Shown here piece after piece: positions 31,881-42,999 of a DNA stretch of 64,000 nucleotides. Made by a program: the position numbers and the translations under genes. The first letter of the stretch is position 1. Each line of letters starts with the position of its first letter. The notes below the pieces were generated by a model. The model was not told where the DNA came from. It did not search any database and saw only the letters and a program-made list of their open reading frames with translations. This stretch comes from Alentia gelatinosa (Eukaryota; Annelida; Polychaeta; Phyllodocida; Polynoidae): positions 89,371,801 to 89,435,800 of the forward strand of contig OX465582.1 of the NCBI GenBank assembly GCA_950022655.1, given 5' to 3'.

Positions 31881-32014
31881 CAGAAAGCAACTCATTTCGT
31901 CAAAGTCATTCTTCTCCAACTTATTAAAATCCTACACAATATCCATACTCCTTCATATCACCCCGCATCAAACTCATGGAAAACGATGACTTTGACCAAA
32001 GCTTGTTGGTTCCT
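31866..32014. repeat. Foldback hairpin, family H12 (diverged)
   Basis: Left arm GGAACACAGAAAGCAACTCA ... AAAGTCATTCTTCTCCAACT pairs with ...AACTCATGGAAAACGATGAC, TTTGACCAAAGCTTGTTGGTTCC. It corresponds to 56913-57043. The apex is degraded. Confidence 0.65.
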
Positions 32015-32254
32015 TTTTTTTTATTAAGCCTCCATTTAGATAATTATTCTCAGAACCTCCCACGCAAAATGTCTTCATTTAAAGGCAGACGAGTGTTGGG
32101 CCAGCCGTGGTAATCTGGTACTAGACACGGGAAGTGTTTAGGGATGGCGGGGTCCGGCTATTGGATGGTGCTGGAGGAGCAATCAGCAGACACTGGGGGC
32201 CGTTCTATATGCTGATTGAATCAACTTATTGACTGACTTCTCCTGTAGGGAGGT
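32015..32254. other. Unassigned spacer
   Basis: No gene or repeat family is recognised. Confidence 0.25.
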
Positions 32255-33280
32255 GAGGAGTTAGCTCAGCGGTTAAAGACAAATGCTGGTAGTTGGGCGA
32301 TTTCTAGATTCTATTGAGTTTTGCAAATAACTCAGGTTGATATAAGTTCCATATGTCAGCAAATAGAAAATGCAAAAAAATGGCATGTCACCATGCTAAC
32401 TTCTATTGTAGGACCATCTGAAAATGTAAATGCTTAACTGTTGGTGTCTATGGGAAAATATTTTGAATGACACTGATGTTCTATTGCTATCTAATTCTGG
32501 ATTATAATAGTTGGGAACATGTACAAATGAGAAATGTGGGGAGTTAGCCACACTGCAGCCAGCTTTCTCCTTCATCCCCAGCAGTGGTAGACTTACTGCT
32601 ATATCAAAGGCCAACCCTTCTCATACCATGTCTATGTGGTGTGGTGTACGGCCACCTTTCTCCTTCACCCCCAGCAGTGGTAGACTTACTGCTATATCAA
32701 AGACCAATCCTTCTCATACCATGTCTATGTGGTGTGGTGTGCAGCCACCTTTCTCCTTCACCCCCAGCAGTGGTAGACTTACTACTATATCAAAGGCCAT
32801 TCCTTCTCATACCATGTCTATGTGGTGTGGTGTGGTGTACAGCCACCTTTCTCCTTCATCCCCAGCAGTGGTAGACGTACTGCTATATAAAAGAACAATC
32901 CTTCTCATACCATGTCTATGTGGTATGGTGTGCAGCCAACTTTCTCCTTCACCCCCAGCAGTGGTAGACTTACTACTATATCAAAGGCCATTCCTTCTCA
33001 TACCATGTCTATGTGGTGTGGTGTGGTGTACAGCCACCTTTCTCCTTCATCCCCAGCAGTGGTAGACTTACTGCTATATAAAAGAACAATCCTTCTCATA
33101 CCATGTCTATGTGGTATGGTGTGCAGCCAACTTTCTCCTTCACCCCCAGCAGTGGTAGACTTACTGCTATATCCAAGGCCAATCCTTCTCATACCATGTC
33201 TATGTTGTGTGGGAAGTAAAAGAACTCTCACCTTGGTAATTGTGTAGGGCTGAGGTTTCTACCTGATTTAATCTCATAGA
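32255..33280 (+). mobile_element. SINE split by element J, with its core amplified seven times
   Basis: The SINE head GAGGAGTTAGCTCAGCGGTTAAAGAC (32261-32286 region) is interrupted by element J. The SINE resumes at GGGGAGTTAGCCACACTGCAGCC. The segment CAGCAGTGGTAGACTTACTGC ... CATACCATGTCTATGTGGTGTGG ... CTTTCTCCTTCACCCC then repeats about seven times (32580, 32672, 32765, 32862, 32956, 33053, 33147; ~93-97 bp step) before the normal SINE tail. The frames of 90-180 codons here are artefacts of the array. Confidence 0.75.
32278..32536 (+). mobile_element. Element J inserted in the SINE
   Basis: GCTGGTAGTTGGGCGATTTC through GGGAACATGTACAAATGAGA matches 30414-30700 with internal deletions. The word AAATG is found at both junctions (about 32281 and 32532), consistent with a short target duplication, although AAATG could also be part of the element end. 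Confidence 0.55.
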
Positions 33281-33281
33281 T

Positions 33282-33412
33282 GGAAACTATGTTCCGGTGG
33301 GAATAAGTCAAACTTACGAGGTAAGGCTTGGAAAAATTACTGCCCACGGCATAGCCGTGGGCAGTAATTCTTACCGAGTAACTTTGACTTATTTCCACTG
33401 GTACGTGGTTTC
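33282..33412. repeat. Foldback hairpin H11 with perfect inner stem
   Basis: GGAAACTATGTTCCGG ... GTTTCC arms enclose an inner perfect stem AATTACTGCCCACGGC / CCGTGGGCAGTAATT with a 3-5 nt tip (ATAG). The truncated relative at 2982-3100 lacks the inner stem. Direct CAACCTGGGCAGTAA repeats follow at 33475-33525. Confidence 0.85.
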
Positions 33413-34198
33413 CCTATTCCTATATACCTTCAATTTTCGGCTATTATCGATAAAAACCGAATGTCTCTGAACGTCAACCTGGGCAGTAAACGTCAACCTG
33501 GGCAGTAACTTCAACCTGGGCAGTAAACAAAAGTTATTCCACCCCTAGCAGCGTTATGTAATCATAGGTTGTTCGCTTATAGGTATTAGGAATATATCAT
33601 ACCCAACTTACACAGACATGTAATATCCATGCACGTTCCTGTCGACATATGAAGAAGAAGGGATATTAGGTATATTTGTGTATCAGCCCCCTCCTCACGG
33701 TAACCTGACACTTTATTACCACTGACATACCTCCAGGCTTATACCACATGTCACGTGTGCTTGAAGGTCTTGTACCCACGCACCAACAAGTATTCTCTCC
33801 TTTTCTCATTCACTTCTTGTTTTATGATGCTATTTTCTTTTCTCCTACAGGTGAGTCAATGACCTCCATGGTGCAGAACTCGTGATAATTTGGTGAGTAA
33901 GTAATGTATTGATAAAGGGATGTTGGGAACTCCCTCGAAAAAAAATCGGGCCCCCGATTTCCGTAAATCGGGCCCGGATTTTTCGCTATTGATGAAGATA
34001 TCTTTTATTAGGGGCCTCGAGTCGTGCAGGCACGGCCTCGTAAAAGAAACGACTTTATTTTTATGTATCATTATTTTTAGTCGCGGCTTGTCGTAGAGGT
34101 GTTATTGCCCCTTAATAATCATAAAGAAAACGAGACAGAAGAAAAGAAGAGCTAGTTCTAGTTGTTTTAGATTTATCATCAACATGTATGGTATTTAT
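33413..34198. other. Gene-free stretch
   Basis: CAACCTGGGCAGTAA triplet repeat at 33475-33525; ATCGGGCCCCCGATTTCCGTAAATCGGGCCCGGAT-type short inverted repeat around 33945-33980. Otherwise unassigned and AT-rich. Confidence 0.35.
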
Positions 34199-34390
34199 AA
34201 GTCCATTTCCATTGGCGGATAAAAACGGCGGGGAATTTTTAGTTCCTCTAAAAGCCTGTATCCATTGACTGATATTGCTTTAGAAGTACGGACCGTTGGT
34301 GGTTTCTGACTGTAGATCGGTGACGGCCAATGGAAATGAGCTTTTAGGAGAACTAGAAAAAACCTACACCGTTTTTGTCGGCCATAGGTA
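34199..34390. mobile_element. MITE family I, ~190 bp
   Basis: The left TCCATTTCCATTGGCGG, AAAAACGGCG, TTAGTTCCTCTAAAAGCC and the right GAGCTTTTAGGAGAACTA, CACCGTTTTTGTCGGCC are long inverted ends (~50 bp). Relatives: 47876-48060, 49155-49225 (one end) and 53836-54219. All contain GATCTGCAGTC- or CTGACTGTAGATCGGT-like interiors. Confidence 0.65.
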
Positions 34391-34702
34391 TATGATAAGA
34401 TCACAGTGAAACCCTATTTTGGGGTCATAACGCTTGGGGGGCACCCTGCGCTAACGGACAATTTGCTTGGATCGGAAAAATTTTTCTCAATCAAGTGTTT
34501 ATTTCAGACCCTATTGCTGTTTATGGTGTGTATGTGACGCGGGTAGAATGGGGTCTAAATTATCAGGCAATGGCCTGCATAGGCTCCTGTAGGCGTCAGG
34601 TAGGCTTCTGTGGGGTGTTTGTGTGGTTATAGCATATAGCAATGTCTCTGTGCTCTAGTATCACCTGTGTAAAGGTATTATCCTACCCCTAATAAAAAAC
34701 CG
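34391..34702. other. Spacer with a pogo-like end and a GT-rich repeat
   Basis: ACCCTGCGCTAACGGACAATTTGCTTGG (34444-34471) parallels 35432-35460. Positions 34530-34670 share words with 15890-16030. No gene is seen. Confidence 0.35.
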
Positions 34703-35043
34703 CCATAGACTTAACATATGGAAATTTTATGTGGCAGGCCGTGACATAAAGTGTTTTTTATGCCACTAGAGTAATAACAATATTGACCAATCAGAGAGCA
34801 GGATGTCAGTTACTATGAAAAAAGTTCTGTTGGTCGTTGACTCAATATTTATCTTTTTAACAGTAATGCAAAAGCATAGATGGGGTAGGATAAATACGAA
34901 ACCGAACTCGAGTTAGACTTGTCAATGTCTATGCCACTCTGGTCAGGTCTGTTCCTCACTACACTCGGCTACGCCTCATGTAGTAATACACGACCTTCCC
35001 ATCGTGGCATAAACATTGTCAAGTCTAACTCTCGTTCGGTTTC
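34703..35043. repeat. Foldback element H4 with outer box and 44-bp arms
   Basis: The outer box CATAGACTTAACATATGG (34702) and GGGGTAGGATAAA (34882-34894) precede the hairpin 34898-34941 / 35001-35043. The apex is CACTCGGCTACGCCTCATG (34962-34980). The arms are related to those of H3 but carry TATGCCAC where H3 carries TATCGCAC, on both arms. Confidence 0.85.
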
Positions 35044-35089
35044 TACTCATTATATACTACATAGCGTAACCATTGACAGACTGAAAACA

Positions 35090-35500
35090 CCAGTTTAGGG
35101 GAGAGGGTGGTTTTGACCCAAGAACTCTAAGTCAACTATAGACAGTAGAACCATCCCAAGGCGCTATTAACACTATGTAACTAGGTCAGGGTGAAGGTCA
35201 TGCCTTGCTGAGAATGCAGTCATTGGCTGTTGGGTCAATCCAAGCCTTTTCCTCTTTTTTTTTAAACAAAATATTCATTGGCTCAATCATATTTGCTGTA
35301 TTGTACATAAATCTGTCGAATTTACAAAGAAATGGACAAAACCATCAATCTTTCGGTTGGTTTTCATTGGTTTGTCAGATATTCCTTATATGTCAGTGAA
35401 GGCAAAGGAACAACTCCATGCAGGGGACAGACACCCTGCGTAAGCGGACAATTTGCTGGGAACAGACGGTGTACCCTTAAGCGGGGTTTTACTGTATGTT
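35090..35500. repeat. Dispersed repeat (copy of 46012-46160) with pogo-like end
   Basis: GTAGAACCATCCCAAGGCGC, TATTAACACTATGTAA, AGGTCAGGGTGAAGGT, AATGCAGTCATTGGCTG, then ATTCCTTATATGTCAGTGAAGG match 46016-46140; about 145 bp at 35238-35380 are absent from the other copy. The end GCGTAAGCGGACAATTTGCTGG ... CTTAAGCGGGGTTTTACTG (35437-35495) resembles Tigger/pogo-type inverted ends. Confidence 0.5.
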
Positions 35501-35989
35501 ACCCCTGCACTTACCATGACTTCTCCTTATTGACTTCCTAGTAGTTGGGGAAGAAGTATTTTCTTTGCTGAGAAACTTCAAACAAGCATCTCAGTTACTC
35601 TGAAGATAACTAGACAGTGTGGAGACAGTGTTCTCTGTGGCCTTTCTGGGTATTGTCCTCTGTGAGACATAGAAATAGGCGTGGTCGGGTATCAACGTAT
35701 GCTATTTGATGATACAGAGCACCAGCTGGAGGAGGGGCGTCACCCCTGTCTGTAGGAGTCAGGGGCGTTAGAACAACAGATAACTGTTGCTCCTCCCTCA
35801 GTGCATCAGTCTGTAAAGTCTAAGAGGCCTAGACTAGCTTGATGCTAAGAGTAAGGGAGTCCTTAAGAGTAAGGGAGTCAACACAGAGGTACTTGGTAAT
35901 GGGCAAGCTATACGCTGGGAGATTGTTATATGCATTGTTATATACACTCGACTGGTTCCCTGTCTAAATGAATATGTGAGGAGAAGATA
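35501..35989. other. Gene-free stretch
   Basis: Contains the third copy (35815-35900) of the CCTAGA..GTCAAG dispersed repeat. No gene is seen. Confidence 0.3.
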
Positions 35990-36287
35990 GGACACATTGT
36001 TGGCTGAATTTCCACCTCTGTTTGCTTTTAGTGATCATATTTTCTAAATAATATCTCCTGAGCTAAAAGGTTGCTTACACATGAAATAACTAGGAGAAAA
36101 TATTATATTCATCATTGTTGAATGAGCGTGCAATTATATATGAATAACAATTAATAGGTTTTGGTCATATTCAATCTATGGATAGTTTTCTGCAACTGCC
36201 TAAGTCTAGGATATAAACATATCAAGCATCAGTGGGTCTTGAAGTATCTTGGTCTTGAGGGATTGGTTATGGTCAACTGGGCACGCC
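35990..36287. repeat. Direct repeat, left copy (~290 bp)
   Basis: GGACACATTGTTGGCTGAATTTCC through CATGGTCAACTGGGCACGC is present again at 37064-37345 with about 5% differences by eye. The right copy begins exactly where the inverted-ended element at 36326-37066 stops. Confidence 0.9.
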
Positions 36288-36325
36288 TCTAATACACTGA
36301 GACACAGGCACCCAGACACTGGCAC

Positions 36326-37066
36326 CCCAGAGGAGGTGAGAAGCGCAGCACCCCCTATTGTTTTGAGCTATAATTCAGAACCAAAACAAAGCACCACGAA
36401 TGCTCTGACAGGCTGCTATGTAACTCACACAGAATCAGTTATACAGACGTTTTAGAGTGTTTCTAGATGAGGATTCGCCACCAAAAGGTCCATACTACTT
36501 TGTTTTATTGCTCTAATGCTTGTTTTAGAGGTGTCATTATTTAAAAATTATGTAAATCGACCTGGACTTAAATGACAGCTGATGCAGATTCCTATACGAT
36601 AGTATTGCAAAAATGGACTAATTAAGAACAACTACTACATACAATCTGTTAGAGCTCTATCAAAAATCTTTTCAGATATTGATAGAGTGGCATCTAACTT
36701 ATTCCAAACCACAATAGAGCTTAATAGAGCTCCACGTTTTATGGTTGTTTTGTGTTGTGGAATACAGCCTTTTTTCTCTCTCACAAATTCCAATGTTCAA
36801 CCTACGACAGGAAACCTTAGCCATAGCACAGGTATATGACATGTATTTCACTAAATAGGCCCATGTCTTAGGTTTCTAACAATGTTCTGTTTATCAAAAT
36901 CGGCCTGTTATTCATGACACAAGAGCTATTTGCATTTTTCATGTTTTTGGTGGGGGTTCTTCTCAGAGCTCCTTCCCCCTTGTTTGAGAGTGGCACCGTG
37001 AGGCAGCCGTCGTATATATGAACCAAGTCGGTATAGGGGGCGCTGCGCTTCACACCTCCTCTGGGA
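36326..37066. mobile_element. ~740-bp element with ~35-bp inverted ends
   Basis: The left end CCCAGAGGAGGTGAGAAGCG plus CAGCACCCCCTAT and the right end ATAGGGGGCGCTGCGCTTCA plus CACCTCCTCTGGGA are inverted repeats of about 34 bp. There is no transposase frame. It sits between the two 290-bp direct repeats, an arrangement that could arise from aberrant transposition or template switching. Confidence 0.7.
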
Positions 37067-37345
37067 CACATTGTTGGCTGAATTTCCACCTCTGTTTGCT
37101 TTTAGTGATCATATTTTCTAAATAATATCTCCTGAACTAAAAGGTTGCTAACACATGAAATAACTAGGAGCAAATAGTATTTTCATCATTGATGAATGAG
37201 CGTGCAATTATATATGAATAACAATTAAAAGGTTTTGCTAATATTCAATCTATGGATAGTTTTCTGCAACTGCCTAAGTCTAGGATATTAACATATCAAG
37301 CACCAGTGGGTCTTGACTGATGGGTCATGGTCAACTGGGCACGCT
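37064..37345. repeat. Direct repeat, right copy
   Basis: Second copy of 35990-36287. It is followed by CACTGCACGAAAACCATC (37346), an end of MITE K type. Confidence 0.9.
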
Positions 37346-37800
37346 TCACTGCACGAAAACCATCATTTTACATATGAATGCGCCCGGCATCTATAAGTAG
37401 GTATTTTGCATCTACAAAATCGTCTTAATCCCCGTGTGTATATATACCTCATCTGTGGGCGTATATATAAGCGTCCAGTGAACAGGGCTTTACTGAGAGC
37501 AGGCGGGGGGAGGTGGCGGGGGATGGGGGGGGGGGGGGAGGGCTTCCTACTGAGGACACCTGTACTTCTACCAACACAAAGGGGCGGGAGGGGGCGGGGG
37601 CAGAGGGTATTTTCTCTCATATACGCCGGGTGTGAAATACAGCCAAGACGCGTCTGTCGTATATAAGGCCTGGGCGTAAATCGGACGTGCAAGCACGCTC
37701 TAAAAAACAACAACAAAACCGCCCATCTCTCAGAGCAGAGAGTCTTAAGTTCTGAGACAGTGTGCTTAGGGACAGGAGCGCTGGGAAATGGTATACCAAT
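37346..37800. other. MITE K-like end and G-rich tract
   Basis: CACTGCACGAAAACCATCATTTTACA with GTATATATACCTCATCTGTGG and GGCGTATATATAAGCG resembles 56443-56580. Poly-G tracts occur at 37500-37540. No gene is supported. Confidence 0.4.
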
Positions 37801-38200
37801 GAGTGTTCAGGGCCGCTCTGAGCTGGGGAGGAAACATCCCAGGAGGTGACAGTGGGGCCCTCTGGAGGGAGAAACCGGCGTCATCACCTCTCTGAGAGTT
37901 ACCGGAGAACCAGTGAGATGGTTGACAGAGCCAGGCGTCTGCCGAGAACCAGCAGCCATAACACGAGATCTCGCGAGATGGAAAAAGGCGGGATATGTGT
38001 CCTCTCTTGTTCCCATGGGTAGGAAGGGGCAGAAGTTGTACAAGTTTGATTGTAGAGTTATCGGCCTAGTGTCACCTTCCGAGCCTGTGTCAGAGGATCG
38101 GGGGGTGATTGAGAGGCACCCTGATTGGCAGGCAGCGGACGATATGGCGGTGGTCAATATCCAACTGTGTTTAGGAGGATTGTCGTCTTCAGAGGAGGAT
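37801..38200. promoter_or_regulatory. Candidate CpG-rich promoter with a perfect TCTCGCGAGA element
   Basis: ATCTCGCGAGAT at 37968-37979 is a perfect palindrome containing TCTCGCGAGA, a promoter element of broadly expressed animal genes. The surrounding 400 bp is GC-richer than its neighbours. Open frames of 126 (plus) and 142 codons (minus) exist but show no recognisable domain; a 5' exon on either strand is possible. From 38208 the foldback box TTAACATTGGGAATTCG and CCAACGCCCA begins. Confidence 0.3.
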
Positions 38201-38855
38201 GGAATTAACATTGGGAATTCGTATCCAACGCCCATTCAGGGATGTCAGTTTTCAATGTTTCCATTGAAATTCATATTTTCATTTTTAGGATAAACAATTA
38301 TTTTTCTTAGTGTTATATTAATATACCAACTATTAGATAACCTAATTCAACCACAGCCCATGATCCACCACTGAACCTCCCCACTGACCCATATGTAAAC
38401 TTGAGCTTTGCCTTGATTCCCCACTAATGTATAAGTAATGTGTAAACCCTGTATTGCAATAGAAAATATTTCAATGTTTTATTCTGACCCAACTGGCATT
38501 CCTGCCCATTGAGTATTTAGAAAAAATACTTAATGGGGGATTATACTACAAAGGTTAGGCCATACGCCCTCCAGAGGTTACTAAACTCCCTATTATCGCC
38601 AGGGTAAATACAAGTTCCGCTTGCGGCTAGCTGGGCACACCACAACCACATGAACCTTAGTTTGCCCATTTATATTTGGAGAACCTGAATGTAATTTCGG
38701 ATCTGTAAGTAAAAATAGCTGAAATTTCCATTTCTGATATCGGATTTCCGATTTTAATATTTATAAAAACTGCAATAATTGTGGGTTACGGTTCAAGGGT
38801 CTATCACCATACAACGTCGGCAACCAGCGAACTCCGAGTCAATATGAGGGGTGAG
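38201..38855. other. Foldback fragments and AT-rich spacer
   Basis: Outer-module words CGTATCCAACGCCCATT (38220-38236) and CTGCCCATTGAGTATTTAG, AAAAAATACTTAATGGGGG (38503-38540) belong to family F. GATATCGGATTTCCGATTTT near 38737 is a short inverted repeat. No gene is seen. Confidence 0.4.
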
Positions 38856-39860
38856 ATAAATTCATAAACCTATTAAAGTTTAAAGTCAGAGCTCGATCCC
38901 ATCTCATTTGAATCACTGCGTAATTCACGCAGGTTCGCTGGCACTGTCAAAGTCAACATGGGTTAAATATCTATCAGGTGTAATGATATTCAACCCTATC
39001 AAAGTACCCTGCCCTGTTTTGTAATTCAAAGTGTGTATTTTTTCTCTGAACGTGAATAATTCGGGTATATGGTCTAGGTTTATAGGTGTGATATTTAGAG
39101 GGAAAAGAGGGATCAATTGGCATATTCGCCATTCGTTTTAATTAAAAGTGCTGCAACTTCTTTCACGAAATTTTGCAACCTTGGGACTTCATTAAAACGT
39201 ATTTTGGCGAAACATCGTAGCTAAGGCAGTGCATTAACAACAATTGTTTGATGCCCTTATTTATCTCACCCCTGGTATTTCTCCCCATAGACTTAACTCA
39301 TATGAAACGCTACTTAATTCACGCGGCTTCGCCATGTGAATTACGATGCAATTCAAACCCGACAGGATACGAGCTCTGACTCTACACTTTCATAGGTTTC
39401 CTTTATATGATCTCACCCCTGATATTTTCTCCCTAATGACTTGACATTGCAAAACTCATATCCAACACCCACAGAGTATCTAGAAAAAATACTTAATGGG
39501 GGAAAATGTCACACATTAGTCAATGTGAAGGGTTACATAAATTCAGAAACCTATTCAAATTTAGAATCAAAGCTCGATCCCATCTCGTTTGAATCGCTAC
39601 GTAATTCACGTGCCCTCGCCGTGTGAATTTCCACGCGATTCAAACTCGATAACATACTAGCTCTGTCCCTAAATTTTCATAGGTTTCCTCTTTATTATCT
39701 CACCCCTGGTATTTTTCCCCATAGCCCAAACTCTTATGAATCGCGACGTAATTCACGCTGCTTCACCTTGTGAATTACTACATGATTCAAACCCGATAAC
39801 ATACGAGCTCTGTCCCTAAACTTGTATAGGTTTCCTCTATAATATATCTCGTCTATTCTC
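38856..39860. repeat. Cluster of four family F foldback elements
   Basis: Element pieces start at about 38846, 39275, 39410 and 39690. Each carries parts of AGAGCTCGATCCCATCTCG, a tip such as CGCGGCTTCGCCATGTG (39323-39339), GATACGAGCTCTGAC and TTTCATAGGTTTCCTC, then TATCTCACCCCTGGTATTT. The 39568-39680 hairpin is complete. The 38886 copy has only the left arm and is joined to an unrelated insert at 38945-39280. Confidence 0.7.
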
Positions 39861-40359
39861 ATCATAGGAATTATTGTATTGTGATTCTCTTTAACGGCAG
39901 ATATCCCATCACCCTGCTTATATGGTAAACCTTCATAGGTTTCTTCTATGATATACCACGTTACACCAATACCGACCAATTTAGTTTCCCCTGAAAATCC
40001 CCCATGCATCTATTCCCGTCCCCCTGGCGGCATGGGGGGCAGAGGAGGTCTTGTTCCTCCAGGCATGCCTCTCAGGAGTTGTGACGGAGCGGCGTTCGTT
40101 TTGACAGCAGCCGCCACTAGGGGTCAGCACCGGCATGATTAACAAATGCCAATTAGGAGGGACATATTGAAAGCGGAACCGGATATGACCTCAGCTCGGC
40201 ACCTCCATCACATGGTGCAGTGGGCGGAAAATCCCGATCGAGGCGAGTTTTCTGTTCCATGTGATAGGTTTGGCATATTGCGGACGAGGCTAGGGAATGG
40301 TGGGGAGAGTAAGAGGTGGAGGGGGAGGGGGGAGGGGGTGCTGTTTAATGGCACTCTCC
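39861..40359. other. Unassigned stretch, partly GC-rich
   Basis: 40015-40130 encodes a Gly/Pro-rich stretch (PPGGMGGRGGLVPPGM) in one frame, but there are no credible splice sites or homologous exons. G-rich purine tract at 40290-40340. No gene is called. Confidence 0.3.
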
Positions 40360-40560
40360 CAGCAGAGATCCAGCGCTCAACTTCCTGCCATGCTTGTATC
40401 TCTGCCCCGACTTGCCTGCACTCTCCTAGCACAGATCCTGCGCTCTACTTCATGCGGCTGCTTGTATCTCTGCCACAACCTGCCTGCACTCTCCTAGCAG
40501 AGATCCTGCGCTCTACTTCCTGCAGTTGCTTGTATCTCTGCACCAACCTGCCTGTTTGGG
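40360..40560. repeat. 67-bp tandem repeat, 3 copies
   Basis: GCAGAGATCCAGCGCTC (40364), CACAGATCCTGCGCTC (40431) and CAGAGATCCTGCGCTC (40498) start three units that share TTGTATCTCTGC and CTGCCTGCACTCTCCTAG. Confidence 0.85.
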
Positions 40561-40671
40561 ACCAAATCTGTCCCATCCGCCAGTTTTTAAAATATCCTAA
40601 ATTCTGAGCGCTTTGGGGAGTATTGTGTGTTTGAGATGCGCATATTTATATAGTAAAAGGATATACACTCA

Positions 40672-41300
40672 TTTATTTGTTATTTCAAACCAGGCACAGT
40701 CTCTGGGATTACTTTCTATAGTGGAAAACACCTCATGTGTTATTGGGTTTTTTAGCCATGTGCTCACGCGAAGGGGCAGTCTAATCAACTGTGGATTTTC
40801 ATGATTTAGAGTTCAAAACAAAACAGCCGGATTGTCTATAAATCTTATTTAACAATTTCCACATTTCATAACTCATAATATACGAGTTATTTGTATTTAT
40901 AAACATTTAACAGTTGTTTCTTAAAAAAGTTTTTCGACTTGTTTCCTCCCTGTTGGGGGTTGGAAAAATGAAAAGCGGGGCTCTCTTCTCTTTGGAGAGT
41001 GAGAGTCCCACTATTTTTCATGCAAATTTCTTTTATTATTTATGTCAAACCAGACACAGTCTCTGGGATTACTTTCTACAGTTGAAAGCACCTCATGTGT
41101 TGCAGGGATTTGTTTTGTCAACAATGCCCATGTGCCCCTCTGAAGGGGCAGTCTAATCAACTGTGAATTCCTATTATAAAATGGTTTATATCTGAAAAAT
41201 AAACAGCTGAATTGTCTGTGTCTCCTTTAGCAGTTCCCATGCTCATGATATGTGAGTTGTTTGACTTGTGCAACTTCTGACAGTTGCCTTGTTTTTAATC
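40672..41300. repeat. Tandem duplication of ~360-bp unit
   Basis: CAGTCTCTGGGATTACTTTC, ACACCTCATGTGTT, GAAGGGGCAGTCTAATCAACTGTG, AAACAGC.G.ATTGTCT and GAGTTRTTTG appear at 40697-40900 and again at 41055-41260. The copies are diverged, so the event is old. Confidence 0.8.
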
Positions 41301-42999
41301 TGAAATGTTCGCTGGTCTCCCCTGTCTTTAGTGGATACCCGGGGAGCCGGCTTTGGGTTGAGGCAGAGATTAGCGAGCGCTAGCACTGCTTAAGATCTGG
41401 GAGGAGAGTGGTTTAACGGCACAGGTCTGATTCTGAGTGGGCGTGGCGGCAGTGACTGGTGTGAAATAGGGGTCGTCATCGAACAATAAACCTGTCAGTA
41501 AAGTTTTGCTGTCCCTCCTCTGACGAGAAACCCATGGAGGGAATATTTTTTAAGGCGTAACCTACGATACACAATGATGCCATCTGGTGATTTTCAAATA
41601 CCGGCATTTCAAACCAATTTATTTTTTTTCTTTCTAAATTCTTTATTGGTTCTTTTATCTCTTCTGTAAGTACATTTTGATGTTGATTCTATGTTGCCAA
41701 TAATAACGCGGGGTTTCCTGATTTTTACTGGATATACGTTTAATACATCCCTAACATCAGTAGCTTTGATTTGATGCTAAATACACATATCTTTCATAAT
41801 TTCTATCAAGGTTTATCTTATTTGCACACACACAAAAATATTCTAAAATCGTTTTTTCTGATGCGCGCGGTGATGAGAAACAAGTAGTTTTTTTAGTGGT
41901 CTTTTAGGTTTGTTTAAAATGAACCGTTTCGGCACAGACTTGGATATAGGTCCGTGCAAAAAGGTCCGACAAACTGCTTGGAGACTGGAACTCTTCTCTC
42001 AGCTTATATAAGAACTACCAATACCTCTGTACCCTATATATTTCATGGTATGCGGTACACAAATGAATTGTATCCTTTATCGCTCCTTTAATGCACGATA
42101 TCACAATACCATTTCTGATATTGCGATGCGATTTCTGGGGGATTGTAAATCGTGTGATACGATCGGATTTCCCCATACACCATATTGAGGTATCCCATAA
42201 AACAGTCTGTTTACATGATTCGATGTTAGCTAGTTCCCATTGCTATATAGTCATAAGCCCTGCGCCATATCCCATAAGTTTTTATATAACTCCAAATCGG
42301 AAATCCGATGCCAGAAATGGAAATTTCAAATATTTCTACATGTGTATATGCCAAATTATATTCAATTTCTCTTGTTAGAAATCCGTAAATGGTGGTTCAT
42401 CGGGGATCAGGCAACCATGGTGCGGTCAGCCAGTCGGGAGCGGATCCTTTACCCGTCCTGGGCGATATTAGGGAGTTCAGTACTGTCTGAAGGGCGTATA
42501 TGACCCAATGTGCCCCTGCATTGTTGTTCCAGGGGGTTAATCATACACGAGTTCTATGGATGTCCATATACATTGTTCCTCTATATATACCAAACGATCA
42601 GCCTTCCTATGACCATCTTCTAAAGCATACCGTGATTATTTAGCACCAATGACCTTCAGCCGCTGCAGTATACATTCTGAGAGAAATCTGCCCACATGAT
42701 GGAGTGCTCATTATCAGAATAAATACACGTGGCCTACTCCGGAGCTGCTCGGTCAGCCATTATGACCTCTGACCTTTATGCATGGGCGAATCCCATCCCA
42801 CCGCACAGTTCTTCTATGAAACCTCCATTCAAGGTTCTCCGCGGTATTATGCAGTAGGCAGTATTTATAGGCCTACGGTGATTGGCTTCCTTATATACTG
42901 CGGTGTATATTAATGACCTTGTTATGTTTTTTAGACTGTGATCAGGAGTCCTCACTGATCCAACAGTGGCCTTTGTGGGGGCTATGTTCAGAATGTATG
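41301..42999. other. Gene-free stretch with a MITE end
   Basis: 41560-41905 carries words of the 17267/24518 MITE (AGCTTTGATTTGATGCTAAATACACATA, GCGCGGTGATGAGAAACAAG) with one intact end. Around 42280-42310 AAATCGGAAATCCGAT is similar to 38735-38755. No exon was found. Confidence 0.4.

Noticed and set aside
32511..33247. 184-codon frame with repeated SGRLTAISKANPSHTMSMWCG units
   Set aside because: It is the translation of the SINE core amplified in tandem.
37807..38293. Frames of 126 and 142 codons as protein-coding genes
   Set aside because: No domain, no clear codon preference and competing frames on both strands; kept only as a possible promoter region.
39948..40142. Gly/Pro-rich PPGGMGGRGGLVPPGM frame as an RNA-binding protein exon
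   Set aside because: Low complexity, no credible splice sites on either side and no neighbouring exon.
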